Shown: positions 8,116-17,762, numbered from the stretch's first letter. The stretch: 64,000 nucleotides of DNA from an uncultured Muribaculaceae bacterium (GCA_910587185.1 CAJULY010000007.1:1-64000); one strand, 5' to 3'. Program-made: numbers and translations. Notes: generated by a model from the sequence alone, not told the origin.

Positions 8116-10374
8116 TTATTCTTTGTTTTCGCGACGCGGTCCGCGATCACCACGGTCTCCACGGTCGCGACGCGGTCCGCGGTCATTGCGTTCGGGACGC
8201 TCGCGGCGTTCGCCACGGGGAGCACGCTCGCCGCGCGGTGCGCGTTCACGCTCCACATAGCCTTCGGGCTTCGGGAGAAGCGCGCGCATAGAGAGGCGGT
8301 ATTTGCCGGTCTTCTTGTCGATTTCGATAAGCTTGACATTCACTTCGTCGCCTTCTTTCAGGCCGGAAGCGGCCATGTCGGGAAGACGATCCCAGGAGAT
8401 TTCCGAAATGTGGAGAAGTCCGTCGCGGTTAGGCATGAACTCTACGAAAGCTCCGAAGTCGAGAATAGAGCGGACGGTGCCTTTGTAGGACTTGCCTTCT
8501 TCGGGAAGTTCCACTATAGCATTGATCATTTCGAGAGCGCGGTCGATCGACTCCTTGTTGGATGCCGCAACCTCGATGTAGCCGCCTTCCTCGATCTCGT
8601 CGATAGAAACGACAGCGCCGCTCTCTTCCTGAATGCCCTGGATGACTTTTCCGCCCGGGCCGATGACAGCGCCGATAAGCTCTTTCGGGATGAGCATGGT
8701 GACGATGCGCGGCACGTTGGGTTTGTAGTCCTCGCGGGGTGCGGGAATGGTCTCATTGATTATGTTGAGGATGTGGAGACGTCCTTCGCGGGCCTGGTTG
8801 AGAGCGTTCTCAAGAATCTCGTAGGAAAGGCCGTCGCACTTGATGTCCATCTGTGTGGCGGTGATACCGTCCTTTGTTCCGGTCACCTTGAAGTCCATGT
8901 CGCCGAGGTGATCCTCGTCACCGAGAATATCGGAGAGGATGGCATATTTCTCGCCGTCGGAGATGAGACCCATGGCGATACCGCTGACGGGCTTTTTCAT
9001 CTTGACACCGGCATCGAGCAGAGCGAGCGTTCCGGCGCAGACAGTGGCCATCGACGACGAACCGTTGCTTTCGAGGATGTCGCTGACAATGCGGCAGACG
9101 TAGGGGAAATCATCGGGGAACATGCCTTTGAGGGCACGGTGGGCGAGATTTCCGTGACCGATCTCTCGACGGCCTACACCACGCACGGGACGGGCTTCGC
9201 CGGTTGAGAAGGGAGGGAAGTTATAGTGGAGGAGGAAACGTTCGCGGCCCTGGTTGAGCACATCGTCAACGATCTTCTCGTCAAGCTTGGTTCCGAGAGT
9301 GACGGTGGCCAGCGACTGGGTCTCGCCACGGGTGAAGACAGCCGAACCGTGAGGGCCGGGGATATAGTCAACCTCAGCCCAGATGGGGCGTATCTCTGTT
9401 GTCTTGCGGCCGTCGAGACGGATGCCTTCGTCGAGCACGCAGCGGCGCATGGCCTCTTTCTCTACGTCGTGGTAGTAGCGGCGAACCATCGGTTCTTTCT
9501 CTTCGCGTTCCTCTTCGGGAATTGTCTCGAGATATTCGTCAACGATAGCGGCGAACGAGTCGGCGCGCCAGTGCTTGTCGGCCGAACCGGTCTTTGCTAT
9601 GGCGTATGCCTTGTCGTAGCATTTGTCATGGACATCCTTGCGGAGATCCTCGTCATTTGTCTCGTGGCAATATTCACGTTTGACAGTCTTACCGGCAGCC
9701 TCGGCAAGCTCGATCTGAGCCTTGCACTGCACCTTGATCGCATCATGGGCGGCTTTGAGCGCGTTGAGAAGATCGGTTTCCGAAACTTCCTTCATCTCGC
9801 CCTCGACCATCATGATATTGTCGTATGTGGCGCCGACCATGAGCTCCATGTCGGCCTCTTCGAGCTGCTTGAAAGTGGGATCGATGACAAATTCGCCGTT
9901 CACACGGGCCACACGCACTTCCGAGATAGGGCCGTTGAAGGGAATGTCGCTGACAGCGATTGCAGCCGAAGCGGCAAGTCCGGCCAGAGCGTCGGGCATA
10001 TCCTCGCCGTCGGTGGAATAGAGAGTTATGTTTACGAAAGTGTCAGCGTGGTAATTGTCAGGGAAAAGCGGACGCAGAACACGGTCAACGAGTCTGGCAG
10101 TCAGTATTTCGTAATCCGAAGCGCGCCCCTCGCGTTTGAGGAATCCGCCGGGGAAACGTCCGAAAGAGGAGTATTTTTCCTTATATTCAACCTGTAGGGG
10201 CATGAAATCCACCCCCTCACCGGCCTCCTTGGCCGAAACAACTGTTGCGAGCAGCATTGTGTTGCCCATTCGCAACTCAACCGCTCCATCGGCTTGCTTG
10301 GCCAGTTTGCCTGTCTCCAGGGTGATTTCCCGGCCATCAGGCAGCGCGATGGTTTTCTTAATGGGATTTAACAT
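8116..10374 (-). CDS. pnp: Polyribonucleotide nucleotidyltransferase (PNPase)
   Basis: 3'-5' phosphorolytic exoribonuclease, core of RNA turnover. The ATG at 10374 (752 residues, MLNPIKKTIALPDG) is chosen because it begins with the normal family N-terminus; the 19 codons upstream overlap the promoter (TAACTTTG on the minus strand, near 10430). Two RNase PH domains fill residues 1-550, followed by a KH domain with 'IGPGGK' (about 563-620), an S1 domain ('GTVRSILDFGAFVEF', about 628-697) and a low-complexity arginine/glycine/aspartate-rich tail (about 698-752, repeats of RGER and RGDRGD). Such tails on RNA enzymes often bind RNA or other degradosome parts; here that is inference. Confidence 0.96.
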   Translation of the reverse strand: MLNPIKKTIALPDGREITLETGKLAKQADGAVELRMGNTMLLATVVSAKEAGEGVDFMPLQVEYKEKYSSFGRFPGGFLKREGRASDYEILTARLVDRVLRPLFPDNYHADTFVNITLYSTDGEDMPDALAGLAASAAIAVSDIPFNGPISEVRVARVNGEFVIDPTFKQLEEADMELMVGATYDNIMMVEGEMKEVSETDLLNALKAAHDAIKVQCKAQIELAEAAGKTVKREYCHETNDEDLRKDVHDKCYDKAYAIAKTGSADKHWRADSFAAIVDEYLETIPEEEREEKEPMVRRYYHDVEKEAMRRCVLDEGIRLDGRKTTEIRPIWAEVDYIPGPHGSAVFTRGETQSLATVTLGTKLDEKIVDDVLNQGRERFLLHYNFPPFSTGEARPVRGVGRREIGHGNLAHRALKGMFPDDFPYVCRIVSDILESNGSSSMATVCAGTLALLDAGVKMKKPVSGIAMGLISDGEKYAILSDILGDEDHLGDMDFKVTGTKDGITATQMDIKCDGLSYEILENALNQAREGRLHILNIINETIPAPREDYKPNVPRIVTMLIPKELIGAVIGPGGKVIQGIQEESGAVVSIDEIEEGGYIEVAASNKESIDRALEMINAIVELPEEGKSYKGTVRSILDFGAFVEFMPNRDGLLHISEISWDRLPDMAASGLKEGDEVNVKLIEIDKKTGKYRLSMRALLPKPEGYVERERAPRGERAPRGERRERPERNDRGPRRDRGDRGDRGPRRENKE

Positions 10375-10546
10375 TTTAATTTTTCTATTTGCAAATATTT
10401 CTCTTCTGGGAAAATCGCACAAAGTTAGCAAATTATTGTGAAAGATAAGCTACCCCGACAATATAATTTGCATATTTTTTCAAAATTCACACATCTATCA
10501 CGCATATTTCAGCGTTATCAGAATAAATCAGAGATCAGAAAAGAGA

Positions 10547-11371
10547 ATGTTTGGATACCGCATAACCCGTGACCCGCTGCGCGACCGGCCCTATAAAGTT
10601 GGGCTGGCGCTCAGTGGCGGCGGCGCCCGTGGCGTGGCGCACGCCGGAGCCATCAAAGCCATGCTTGAAGTAGGACTCAAGCCCGACATAATAGCCGGCG
10701 TCAGCGCCGGAGCCATTGTCGCGGTCCTTTATGCCTCGGGGATGTCGCCGGAAGAGATGGTCAGCATTTTCGCAAACGCCAAATTTTCCGATTTCTGCGA
10801 GTTCGCGGTTCCGAAGGACGGCTTTTTCCGCATGGACGGATTCAGAAAGCTGTTGAAAAAAGTCATCCCCTACACCAACATCGAGGATCTGCCGATGCCT
10901 ACGGTTGTCACCGCAACCGACTTCGACCACGGCAAGCGCGTGGCTTTCGAGACGGGTCAGATCGCCGAACGCGTCAGCGCCTCATGCTCGATACCGATAG
11001 TGTTCAAGCCGGTCGAAATCGATGGAGTCAGATATGTTGACGGGGGCGTGCTCGACAACATGCCCGCATGGGCCATCAGGGAACGGTGCAAGTTTCTCGT
11101 CGGCATCAACTGTTCGCCCGCGCCGGCTGAAAGTTCGAAAAACAACATCGTCTCCATAGCGCTCCACGCCTACGAGCTCATGATGAAGAACAACTCGGCG
11201 GCTGACCAGTCGCTCTGCGACATGCTGATAACCACAGACCAGATAGCCGACTACAAGGTTTTTGACCTTCAGGGACTGCAACAGGTATTCGACACCGGCT
11301 ACAACAACACCATGGCCTATTTCCGCGCACGCGGGATAGAACCGAAAAGCCAGCCGGCTGCCGACAGGTAG
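10547..11371 (+). CDS. Patatin-like phospholipase family protein
   Basis: A cytoplasmic-looking 274-residue patatin domain hydrolase. The Ser-Asp dyad is present: oxyanion motif GGGARG at 24-29, nucleophile elbow G-V-S53-A-G, and D165 in 'VDGG'. These enzymes cleave acyl esters of phospholipids or related lipids; the bacterial substrate is not predictable. There is no signal peptide or membrane helix, unlike the long outer-membrane patatins of Bacteroidetes. It stands alone, followed by about 145 bp that contain the sigma-54 promoter of the efflux block. Confidence 0.88.
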   Translation: MFGYRITRDPLRDRPYKVGLALSGGGARGVAHAGAIKAMLEVGLKPDIIAGVSAGAIVAVLYASGMSPEEMVSIFANAKFSDFCEFAVPKDGFFRMDGFRKLLKKVIPYTNIEDLPMPTVVTATDFDHGKRVAFETGQIAERVSASCSIPIVFKPVEIDGVRYVDGGVLDNMPAWAIRERCKFLVGINCSPAPAESSKNNIVSIALHAYELMMKNNSAADQSLCDMLITTDQIADYKVFDLQGLQQVFDTGYNNTMAYFRARGIEPKSQPAADR

Positions 11372-11467
11372 AACCGGACACTGCAAAATGACCGAGGGCG
11401 GACGCGATGTCCGTTATCGGACACTCATCAAGACAGACTCTCCATTGATTTCCAGCCGTTTATAAGT

Positions 11468-11485
11468 TTGGCATATTTTCTGCAA
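11468..11485 (+). promoter_or_regulatory. Sigma-54 (-24/-12) promoter of the efflux operon
   Basis: TTGGCATATTTTCTGCAA has GG at 11470-11471 and GC at 11482-11483, exactly ten bases apart, and matches most of the YTGGCACG-N4-TTGCW consensus. Transcription would start near 11495, about 20 bases before the ATG at 11516. An NtrC-type activator with an intact GAFTGA loop is encoded at 19236-20582. Confidence 0.72.
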
Positions 11486-11515
11486 GAGTGATTGCGGAAC
11501 AATGTCAACAGAAAA

Positions 11516-12766
11516 ATGGACAGAAATCTTACAAAACAAGAGATCAACGCGCAGAAGCGCAAACAATTCATCAGAATAGGGATTCCGGCGGTCGCGGTCA
11601 TAGCCGTGATCGCAGGCGCCATTATCTTTTCACGCGACTCGGTCAACCGCCGCGAGCTCAACATGGCGCTGACCGACCGCGGCACCATAGAGTCCTCAGT
11701 CACAGCCACCGGGAAAGTTGTCCCGGCCTTCGAACAGGCCATCACTTCACCCATAACGGCCCGCATAGTGGAAGTCTATTGCAACCCGGGCGACAGCCTC
11801 GAGGAAGGCACTCCCCTGCTGCTCCTCGACCTGCAGAGCACCCAGACCGAAGTTGACCGCCAGCAGGACCAGCGCCAGAAACAGGTGTACGAAATCGAAC
11901 AGCAGCGCCTCGACAACGAAACCCGGCTGACCAGCCTCGAGATGCAGATACGCGTCAAGGAGATGGCCGTTGACCGCCTGAAGACCGAGGTTGCCAATGA
12001 AAAACGGCTCGACAGCATAGGCTCCGGCACCGGCGACCGCGTGCACGAGGCCGAACTCGCCTACCGCACGGGGCGGCTGGAACTCGAACAGCTCCGCAAG
12101 CAGCTCGCCAACGAGCGGAAGGCTCTCGCCGCAACCCTGAAGAGCCGCAATCTCGACCTCTCGATCTTCGACAAGAATTATTCAGAGCAACTGCGCACAC
12201 TCGAGGACGCGCGCCTTCGCTCTCCGCGTGCGGCGGTGCTGACCTACATCAACAACAATGTAGGCGAACAGGTGCAGCAGGGTGAGAAGATCGCCGCCAT
12301 CGCCGACCTGTCGCATTTCAGAATCGACGGTGAAATAGCCGAAACCCACGGCAAATATCTGACCCCCGGCGGCCGGGCCACAGTGCGTCTCTCGAAAGAG
12401 ATCTATCCGGGCCGCGTCATCAACGTGACACCCGTCTCCTCGGGCGGCACCGTCAAATTCTCCGTCATGCTCGACAACGACACGTCGGATAAGCTGCGCT
12501 CCGGACTGTCAGTGGAAATCTTCGTCATAAAAGAGATGAAACCCGACGTGGTACGTCTGCCGATGGGCTCCTACTATACCGCCGGTCCGGGTGAATATGA
12601 GCTCTACGTCGAGGAGAGTCCGGGTGAACTGACCCGGCGCAAAGTCACTCTCGGCGACGCCAACTATGACTATGTGGAGGTCAAATCAGGCCTTCAGCCG
12701 GGCGAGAAAGTGGTCATCAGCAGCATGACCGACCGCAAAAAGAAGAAATACAAAATAAACGATTAA
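11516..12766 (+). CDS. Efflux periplasmic adaptor (HlyD/MacA family)
   Basis: Membrane-fusion protein of a tripartite ABC efflux pump, linking the inner-membrane transporter to TolC. The ATG at 11516 gives 416 residues; a TTG 24 bases upstream is in frame but lies at the predicted transcript start. There is a single N-terminal helix (about 19-38), a lipoyl-like half motif ('SPITARIVEVYCNPGDSLEE'), a coiled-coil hairpin (about 100-215, rich in E, Q, R), the second lipoyl half ('NNVGEQVQQGEKI') and a C-terminal beta-barrel and membrane-proximal domain. It is first in a same-strand run with the ATPase (13 bp), permease (21 bp), second permease and tolC. Confidence 0.92.
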   Translation: MDRNLTKQEINAQKRKQFIRIGIPAVAVIAVIAGAIIFSRDSVNRRELNMALTDRGTIESSVTATGKVVPAFEQAITSPITARIVEVYCNPGDSLEEGTPLLLLDLQSTQTEVDRQQDQRQKQVYEIEQQRLDNETRLTSLEMQIRVKEMAVDRLKTEVANEKRLDSIGSGTGDRVHEAELAYRTGRLELEQLRKQLANERKALAATLKSRNLDLSIFDKNYSEQLRTLEDARLRSPRAAVLTYINNNVGEQVQQGEKIAAIADLSHFRIDGEIAETHGKYLTPGGRATVRLSKEIYPGRVINVTPVSSGGTVKFSVMLDNDTSDKLRSGLSVEIFVIKEMKPDVVRLPMGSYYTAGPGEYELYVEESPGELTRRKVTLGDANYDYVEVKSGLQPGEKVVISSMTDRKKKKYKIND

Positions 12767-12779
12767 AAAACACAGAAAT

Positions 12780-13454
12780 ATGTCGATAATCAAAGTAAAC
12801 GGAGTGGGCAAGCTCTACCGCACCAAGGAAATAGAGACCACAGCTCTTGAAAACGTGAATTTCACAATCGAAAAAGGTGAATTTGTCAGCATAATGGGAC
12901 CGTCGGGATGCGGCAAATCGACACTGCTCAACATAGTGGGTCTTCTCGACAAACCGACCACAGGGACTGTCGAAGTGGCCGGAACCACCACCGAGGGGAT
13001 GAAGGACGCCACCCTCGCCGCCTTCCGCAACGCAAACATAGGATTCATCTTCCAGAGCTTCCATCTGATTCCGTCGCTATCCGTCGCCGACAACGTCGAG
13101 CTGCCGCTGACCTACCGCAAGGGGGTGTCGGCCCGCGAACGCTCCGAAAAGGTCAGGGAAGTGCTTGAGAGCGTCGGACTGAGCCACCGCATGAAGCACT
13201 ATCCCTCGCAGCTCTCCGGCGGTCAGTGTCAGCGCGTGGCCATAGCCCGCGCCATCATAGGCAATCCGGAAATAATCCTCGCCGATGAGCCTACGGGTAA
13301 TCTGGACTCGAAGATGAGCGCCGAAATCATGGAGATTCTCCACCGCCTCAACCGCGAGGACGGACGCACAATCATGATGGTAACCCACAATGAGGCTCAG
13401 GCCGAAGAGACCGACCGCGTCATGCGCTTCTTCGACGGACGCCAGATATTTTAA
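12780..13454 (+). CDS. ABC transporter ATP-binding protein (MacB/LolD type)
   Basis: ATPase of the efflux system, 224 residues. Walker A GPSGCGKST at 40-48, a Q-loop within 'FIFQSFHL', signature 'LSGGQCQRVAIARA', Walker B 'IILADEPTG', and a switch histidine in 'MMVTHNEAQAEE'. It groups with the MacB/LolD/FtsE-like class that pairs with FtsX-fold permeases and does not itself carry the substrate across the membrane. It lies 13 bp after the adaptor gene and 21 bp before the first permease. Confidence 0.95.
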   Translation: MSIIKVNGVGKLYRTKEIETTALENVNFTIEKGEFVSIMGPSGCGKSTLLNIVGLLDKPTTGTVEVAGTTTEGMKDATLAAFRNANIGFIFQSFHLIPSLSVADNVELPLTYRKGVSARERSEKVREVLESVGLSHRMKHYPSQLSGGQCQRVAIARAIIGNPEIILADEPTGNLDSKMSAEIMEILHRLNREDGRTIMMVTHNEAQAEETDRVMRFFDGRQIF

Positions 13455-13475
13455 TAATACCCCAATCGAAAATCA

Positions 13476-14762
13476 ATGAAATCCAACATCATACATCAGG
13501 CATTCTACGATCTGCGCCATCAGCCGGTAATCGGGACGGTGACAATGATCGGAACGGCGCTGTCGATATTCCTGATCATGATCATCGTCATGATGCACCG
13601 TATCGAAGTCAGTCCGTTCGCTCCGGAAAACAACCGCGACAGGCTACTCTACGGCCGAAACCTGCACATCACCGGGATCAATAAGCACAATGACTCGTCG
13701 GCGAGGCTTTCAGCCGCTCTGGCCAAGAGATTCTATGACAATCTCGCCAAGACCGAATGCACTACCATCATGACCAGCGACGCGGAGACGGTGGATGTCA
13801 GCGCTACCGGAAGCAAGACATTTCTCGCCTATTGCCACGCCACCGACCAGAACTTCTGGAAAATCTTCGACTACGAGTTCATAGCGGGCAAGCCCTACGA
13901 CGAAGCCGCCGTGAAAGCCGGGCTGAAAGAAGCCGTGATAGCCGAGAGCGTAGCGAGGAAACTTTTCGGATCAGTCGATGTCATCGGCCGGGAGATTCTC
14001 ATTCTGCAGACCCCCTACCGCATTGTCGGAGTGGTGGAAGACGCTTCTCCGCTTGCCAAAGCCTCTTTCGCGGAAGTGTTCTACCCCTACACTGTTGACG
14101 GCGGCAAAAAGTTCAACTGGGACGAAAACGGAGAATTCGGGCCGATGCAGGCGATAATCCTCGCCAATTCGCCTGACGATTTCGAGGCGATAACCGAAGA
14201 GGTGCGCGCCCGCATGAAAGTGTTTGACGGCGAATTGCGTCAGCGCGGCGACTCGCTTGTATATCACGGACAGCCCTACGTTCAGGAAGAATCAAATTAC
14301 ACCTCCGGCTCCAATCTGGACCCCACGGCCGACCATGAGAAGAAATTACGCTGGATACTCTACGGAATCCTCCTTCTGGTTCCGGCAATCAATCTGAGCA
14401 GCATGACCCAGAGCCGCCTGCGCCGCAGAGTTTCGGAGATCGGCGTGCGCCGCGCTTTCGGCTGCCGCCGCTCGCGGCTTATCCGCGACATCATAGCTGA
14501 GAATTTCCTCATCACCCTCCTTGGCGGCGTCGCCGGTCTGATTCTCTGCCTGATTTTCGGATATTTCTTTTCCGACATGATCTTCACCGATCTCAGTATC
14601 AACCGCGAGATAGATCTCTCGCTGAAACTGCTTATCGACTGGAAACTCTACGGCGCCGCTCTCGCGTTCTGCTTCCTTCTGAACATTCTCAGCAGCGGCA
14701 TTCCGGCATGGCGCGCCTCGCGCATAAATCCTGTCGATGCCATCAACAGCCGAAACATATAA
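13476..14762 (+). CDS. ABC transporter permease, FtsX/MacB-fold (first)
   Basis: A 428-residue MacB-type permease with one N-terminal helix (about 20-42), a large periplasmic MacB_PCD-like domain (about 43-285) and three C-terminal helices with the FtsX domain. The conserved coupling segment 'RRRVSEIGVRRAFG' follows the second helix and 'PAWRASRINPVDAI' ends the protein. It is likely to form a heterodimer with the second permease at 14979, since both have different periplasmic domains and only one ATPase gene is present. That pairing is inferred. Confidence 0.9.
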   Translation: MKSNIIHQAFYDLRHQPVIGTVTMIGTALSIFLIMIIVMMHRIEVSPFAPENNRDRLLYGRNLHITGINKHNDSSARLSAALAKRFYDNLAKTECTTIMTSDAETVDVSATGSKTFLAYCHATDQNFWKIFDYEFIAGKPYDEAAVKAGLKEAVIAESVARKLFGSVDVIGREILILQTPYRIVGVVEDASPLAKASFAEVFYPYTVDGGKKFNWDENGEFGPMQAIILANSPDDFEAITEEVRARMKVFDGELRQRGDSLVYHGQPYVQEESNYTSGSNLDPTADHEKKLRWILYGILLLVPAINLSSMTQSRLRRRVSEIGVRRAFGCRRSRLIRDIIAENFLITLLGGVAGLILCLIFGYFFSDMIFTDLSINREIDLSLKLLIDWKLYGAALAFCFLLNILSSGIPAWRASRINPVDAINSRNI

Positions 14763-14958
14763 TGAACTGATTTAAACTTATTTCAAAATGTTAATTCAGA
14801 ACTGACGGAAACCTTCGGCTTTACCATTTCGGCAGGATTCCGACCGCTTTCTTCCCTTTTTTCAATCACAATGGAACCCCATTGCTCTTTCAAAAAGGTC
14901 GAAATCATCTCGGAATCATACTCGAAATGTTAATTTGCAATAAATTTAAATCAGTTCA
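14763..14958. repeat. 196-bp spacer with 14-bp terminal inverted repeats
   Basis: The gap between the two permease genes begins with TGAACTGATTTAAA (14763-14776) and ends with its reverse complement (14945-14958). Just inside, AAATGTTAATT occurs twice in direct orientation. A 16-bp match to the left end, TAATGAACTGATTTAA (14760-14775), recurs at 17747-17762 across the tolC stop codon. No gene or GG-N10-GC promoter was found inside. Confidence 0.55.
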
Positions 14959-14978
14959 ATGAACTAATCTTCGAAACG

Positions 14979-16259
14979 ATGAAAAGAAAACTTCTGAAAC
15001 AGATATCGACTGAATGGCGCTCCAATCTGTGGCTCGGCATAGAGCTTATGATCGTCAGCTCTATCCTCTTCTTCATATTCGACGCCACCTCCACCATAGT
15101 CAGGATCAAGAACACCTACATCGGAGTGGATATCACCAATGTCTATCGGCTGACGATAGGATGGAAAAACGAATCGAGTCCTACGTTCGAGACCCCTCAG
15201 CCGCAGGCGGGAGAAACGGAAGATGACGCCTGGAGGCGCTACAACCGCGACAATTACAATCTCAGACTGCAACAGATCCGCAAGCTCCCCGGAGTGATCA
15301 GCGCAGCCTCCGGCTCGACATCGCCCTACAACTACAATTTCAGCGGCAATCCCGTGCGGATAACGGGCAATGCGCCCGATTCGCTGAAAAATCAGGAGAA
15401 TTACGTCAACACGTATTCCGTCGCTCCGGATTATCCCAAAGTATTCAACATCCGCGGCATAAACGGCGAAACGCCTGAAGAACTCAGCCGAATGCTCGAG
15501 GAGGGAAAAGTGTTGCTGACCTCCAACGCCGTCAATACGGCTAAAGCCGGACTTAAGCCCGAGGATCTGATCAACATGACCGCGAGCTTCGATCTGGACA
15601 GTGCCGGTCAGACCTACGTGATCGGAGCGATCATCGAACCTATTCGCCGCGCCGACTATGAAGTCGCATTCGCGGGCACTGTCCTGATGCGCGACGGGTA
15701 TCTTTTCCGAAACGTTTATGTCAAGGTTAAAGAGGGTTACGATGAACAGTTCCTCAACGCCCTGACCGCTACGGACTCACCCCTGAATCACGGCAACAGC
15801 TACATTGTGGAGGCGAAACCGTTCAAGGAAATACGCGATAATCTCCACCGCAACGACGACGCGCAGCTCCGCAACATGATCATCTGCATGGGATTCCTGC
15901 TTCTGACCGTCTTTCTCGGGCTGCTCGGCACCTTCTGGTTCCGCACCCAGCAGCGCGTACGCGAGATCGCCATGCGCAAGGTTACCGGCGCCGGCAACCG
16001 GCAGATTTTCCGGCGCCTGATGGGCGAAGGTCTTATAATTCTGGCGATAGCTACCATTCCGGCCTTGGGTCTTGACGCGCTGCTCGTCCATTATGGCATA
16101 CTGATGTACTCGCAGATAACGACCGACATCTGGGTTACACCCCTGACAGAAGCCGGTGTGGTATTCCTGCTGATGGCGCTGATGATTGTCGCCGGAATCT
16201 ATTTCCCGGCAAGGAAAGCGATGAAAGTGGAACCGGCCGAAGTGCTCCGAGGCGAATAA
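14979..16259 (+). CDS. ABC transporter permease, FtsX/MacB-fold (second)
   Basis: A 426-residue permease with the same plan as the first: an N-terminal helix (about 18-40), a periplasmic domain (about 41-285) and three C-terminal helices. The coupling motif 'QQRVREIAMRKVTGAG' and the ending 'PARKAMKVEPAEVLRGE' are typical of FtsX-domain permeases. It has no second ATPase gene next to it and probably shares the ATPase at 12780. The 216-bp gap before it is unusual in an otherwise tight operon and contains an inverted repeat. Confidence 0.9.
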   Translation: MKRKLLKQISTEWRSNLWLGIELMIVSSILFFIFDATSTIVRIKNTYIGVDITNVYRLTIGWKNESSPTFETPQPQAGETEDDAWRRYNRDNYNLRLQQIRKLPGVISAASGSTSPYNYNFSGNPVRITGNAPDSLKNQENYVNTYSVAPDYPKVFNIRGINGETPEELSRMLEEGKVLLTSNAVNTAKAGLKPEDLINMTASFDLDSAGQTYVIGAIIEPIRRADYEVAFAGTVLMRDGYLFRNVYVKVKEGYDEQFLNALTATDSPLNHGNSYIVEAKPFKEIRDNLHRNDDAQLRNMIICMGFLLLTVFLGLLGTFWFRTQQRVREIAMRKVTGAGNRQIFRRLMGEGLIILAIATIPALGLDALLVHYGILMYSQITTDIWVTPLTEAGVVFLLMALMIVAGIYFPARKAMKVEPAEVLRGE

Positions 16260-16268
16260 GCATAAGCC

Positions 16269-17762
16269 ATGACAAAGAAAATAACAGCAATCATACTAAT
16301 CCTGTCGGCTTCCGCCGCCCTCCTTCACGCGGGGGCGGCCGGAACCGTCAGACCGATAACGCTCGACGAGGCGATGGCCCGCGCCCGGGCCCGCAGTGTC
16401 AACGCGTCGGTGGCGCTCGACCGTCTGCGCTCGGCCTACTGGGAATACCGCACCTACCGCGCCGAGCTTCTGCCCGAAGTCAGCTTCACCGCAACCACTC
16501 CGGCCTACTACAAGCAATACACCCCCTATCAGAACCCGGACGGCACCTACAGCTTTGTCCGCAGCAACTACATGCAGATCAACGGGGAGATCTCCGTGAG
16601 CCAGAACATCTGGCTGACCGGCGGAAAACTGTCGCTGAACACTTCGCTCGACTATCTTCGTCAGCTCGACGGTGACAAGACCAACCGCTTCATGGCGATC
16701 CCCGTGGCACTCACTCTGAATCAGCCGATTTTCGGAGTCAACAGCATAAAGTGGGACCGGAAGATAGAGCCGGTGCGCTATTCCGAGGCGAAGGCGGAAT
16801 TTCTGAGCGCCACTGAGGAAGTGGCCATGACCGCGATAAACTATTATTTCAATCTGCTGATGGCCCGCGAGAACGTGGCCATATCGCGACAGAATCTCGA
16901 CAACGCCGTGAAGCTCCATGAGGTAGCCAAGGAGAAACGCGCCATGGGGCGCATCAGCGAGAACGACCTGCTGCAGATGGAGCTGAACGTCCTCGAGGCA
17001 CGCTCGGCACTGACCAACGCCGAAAGCAATATGAAAGCCAACATGTTTCAGCTTCGCTCGTTTCTGGACTACGGCGAGGAGGAGGAACTGGAGCCGGAGG
17101 TGCCCGAAGATGTTCCGCAGATCGAGCTTACCTACAAGGACGCGCTCGAAAAAGCGCAGGCCTATAACAAATTCGCGAAGAACCTTGTCAGGCGCCAGCT
17201 CGAGGCCGATTACGCCATAGCGAAGGCCAAGGGCGACCTGCGGCAGATAGAGCTGTTCGCCCAGGTGGGTCTGACCGGCACAGGCAACGAACTGCGCCAC
17301 GGCTACGAAGCCCTGAAAGCTAACCAGATAGTGGAGGTGGGCGTAAAGATACCATTGATCGACTGGGGTAAGCGTCGCGGCAAGGTAAGGGTTGCGGAAA
17401 GCAACCGCCGCGTTGTCGAGAACCGTCTGCGACAGGAGACGCAGGATTTCAACCAGGACCTGTTCATCCTCGTGGAACGCTTCAACAACCAGCAGCAACA
17501 ACTCGACATAGCCCGCAGGGCCGACAGCATAGCGCGGCGCCGTTACTCCACCAACGTGGAGACGTTCCTCATCGGCAAAATCTCCACCCTCGACCTCAAC
17601 GACTCGCAGGTCAAGAAGGACGAAGCGCGCCAGCAGCTGATCAACGAACTCTATCTTTTCTGGAACTACTATTACCAGCTCCGAAGCCTGACCCTCTGGA
17701 ACTACGCCACCGGAACAGGAATTGACGCCGACATAGAAAAAATACTTAATGAACTGATTTAA
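16269..17762 (+). CDS. TolC family outer-membrane efflux protein
   Basis: Outer-membrane channel of the pump, 497 residues. Signal peptide about 1-23 (ending LLHAGA), then the repeated TolC helical hairpins, rich in A, E, Q and L, with 'IPLIDWGKRRGKVRVAESN' as the typical segment before the last long helix. It starts 9 bp after the second permease gene, so adaptor, ATPase, both permeases and channel are encoded together. The last codons and stop (17747-17762) are identical to a 16-base stretch after the first permease gene. Confidence 0.93.
   Translation: MTKKITAIILILSASAALLHAGAAGTVRPITLDEAMARARARSVNASVALDRLRSAYWEYRTYRAELLPEVSFTATTPAYYKQYTPYQNPDGTYSFVRSNYMQINGEISVSQNIWLTGGKLSLNTSLDYLRQLDGDKTNRFMAIPVALTLNQPIFGVNSIKWDRKIEPVRYSEAKAEFLSATEEVAMTAINYYFNLLMARENVAISRQNLDNAVKLHEVAKEKRAMGRISENDLLQMELNVLEARSALTNAESNMKANMFQLRSFLDYGEEEELEPEVPEDVPQIELTYKDALEKAQAYNKFAKNLVRRQLEADYAIAKAKGDLRQIELFAQVGLTGTGNELRHGYEALKANQIVEVGVKIPLIDWGKRRGKVRVAESNRRVVENRLRQETQDFNQDLFILVERFNNQQQQLDIARRADSIARRRYSTNVETFLIGKISTLDLNDSQVKKDEARQQLINELYLFWNYYYQLRSLTLWNYATGTGIDADIEKILNELI

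Noticed and set aside
8095..9207. A 370-codon open frame on the plus strand opposite pnp
   Set aside because: PNPase is complete on the other strand; the product matches no family.
14763..14978. Possible second sigma-54 promoter before the second permease (TGGAACCCCATTGC near 14872)
   Set aside because: GG and GC are nine, not ten, bases apart, which sigma-54 does not tolerate well.
16296..17501. A 401-codon minus-strand frame opposite tolC
   Set aside because: Antisense shadow of a gene with signal peptide and TolC signature.
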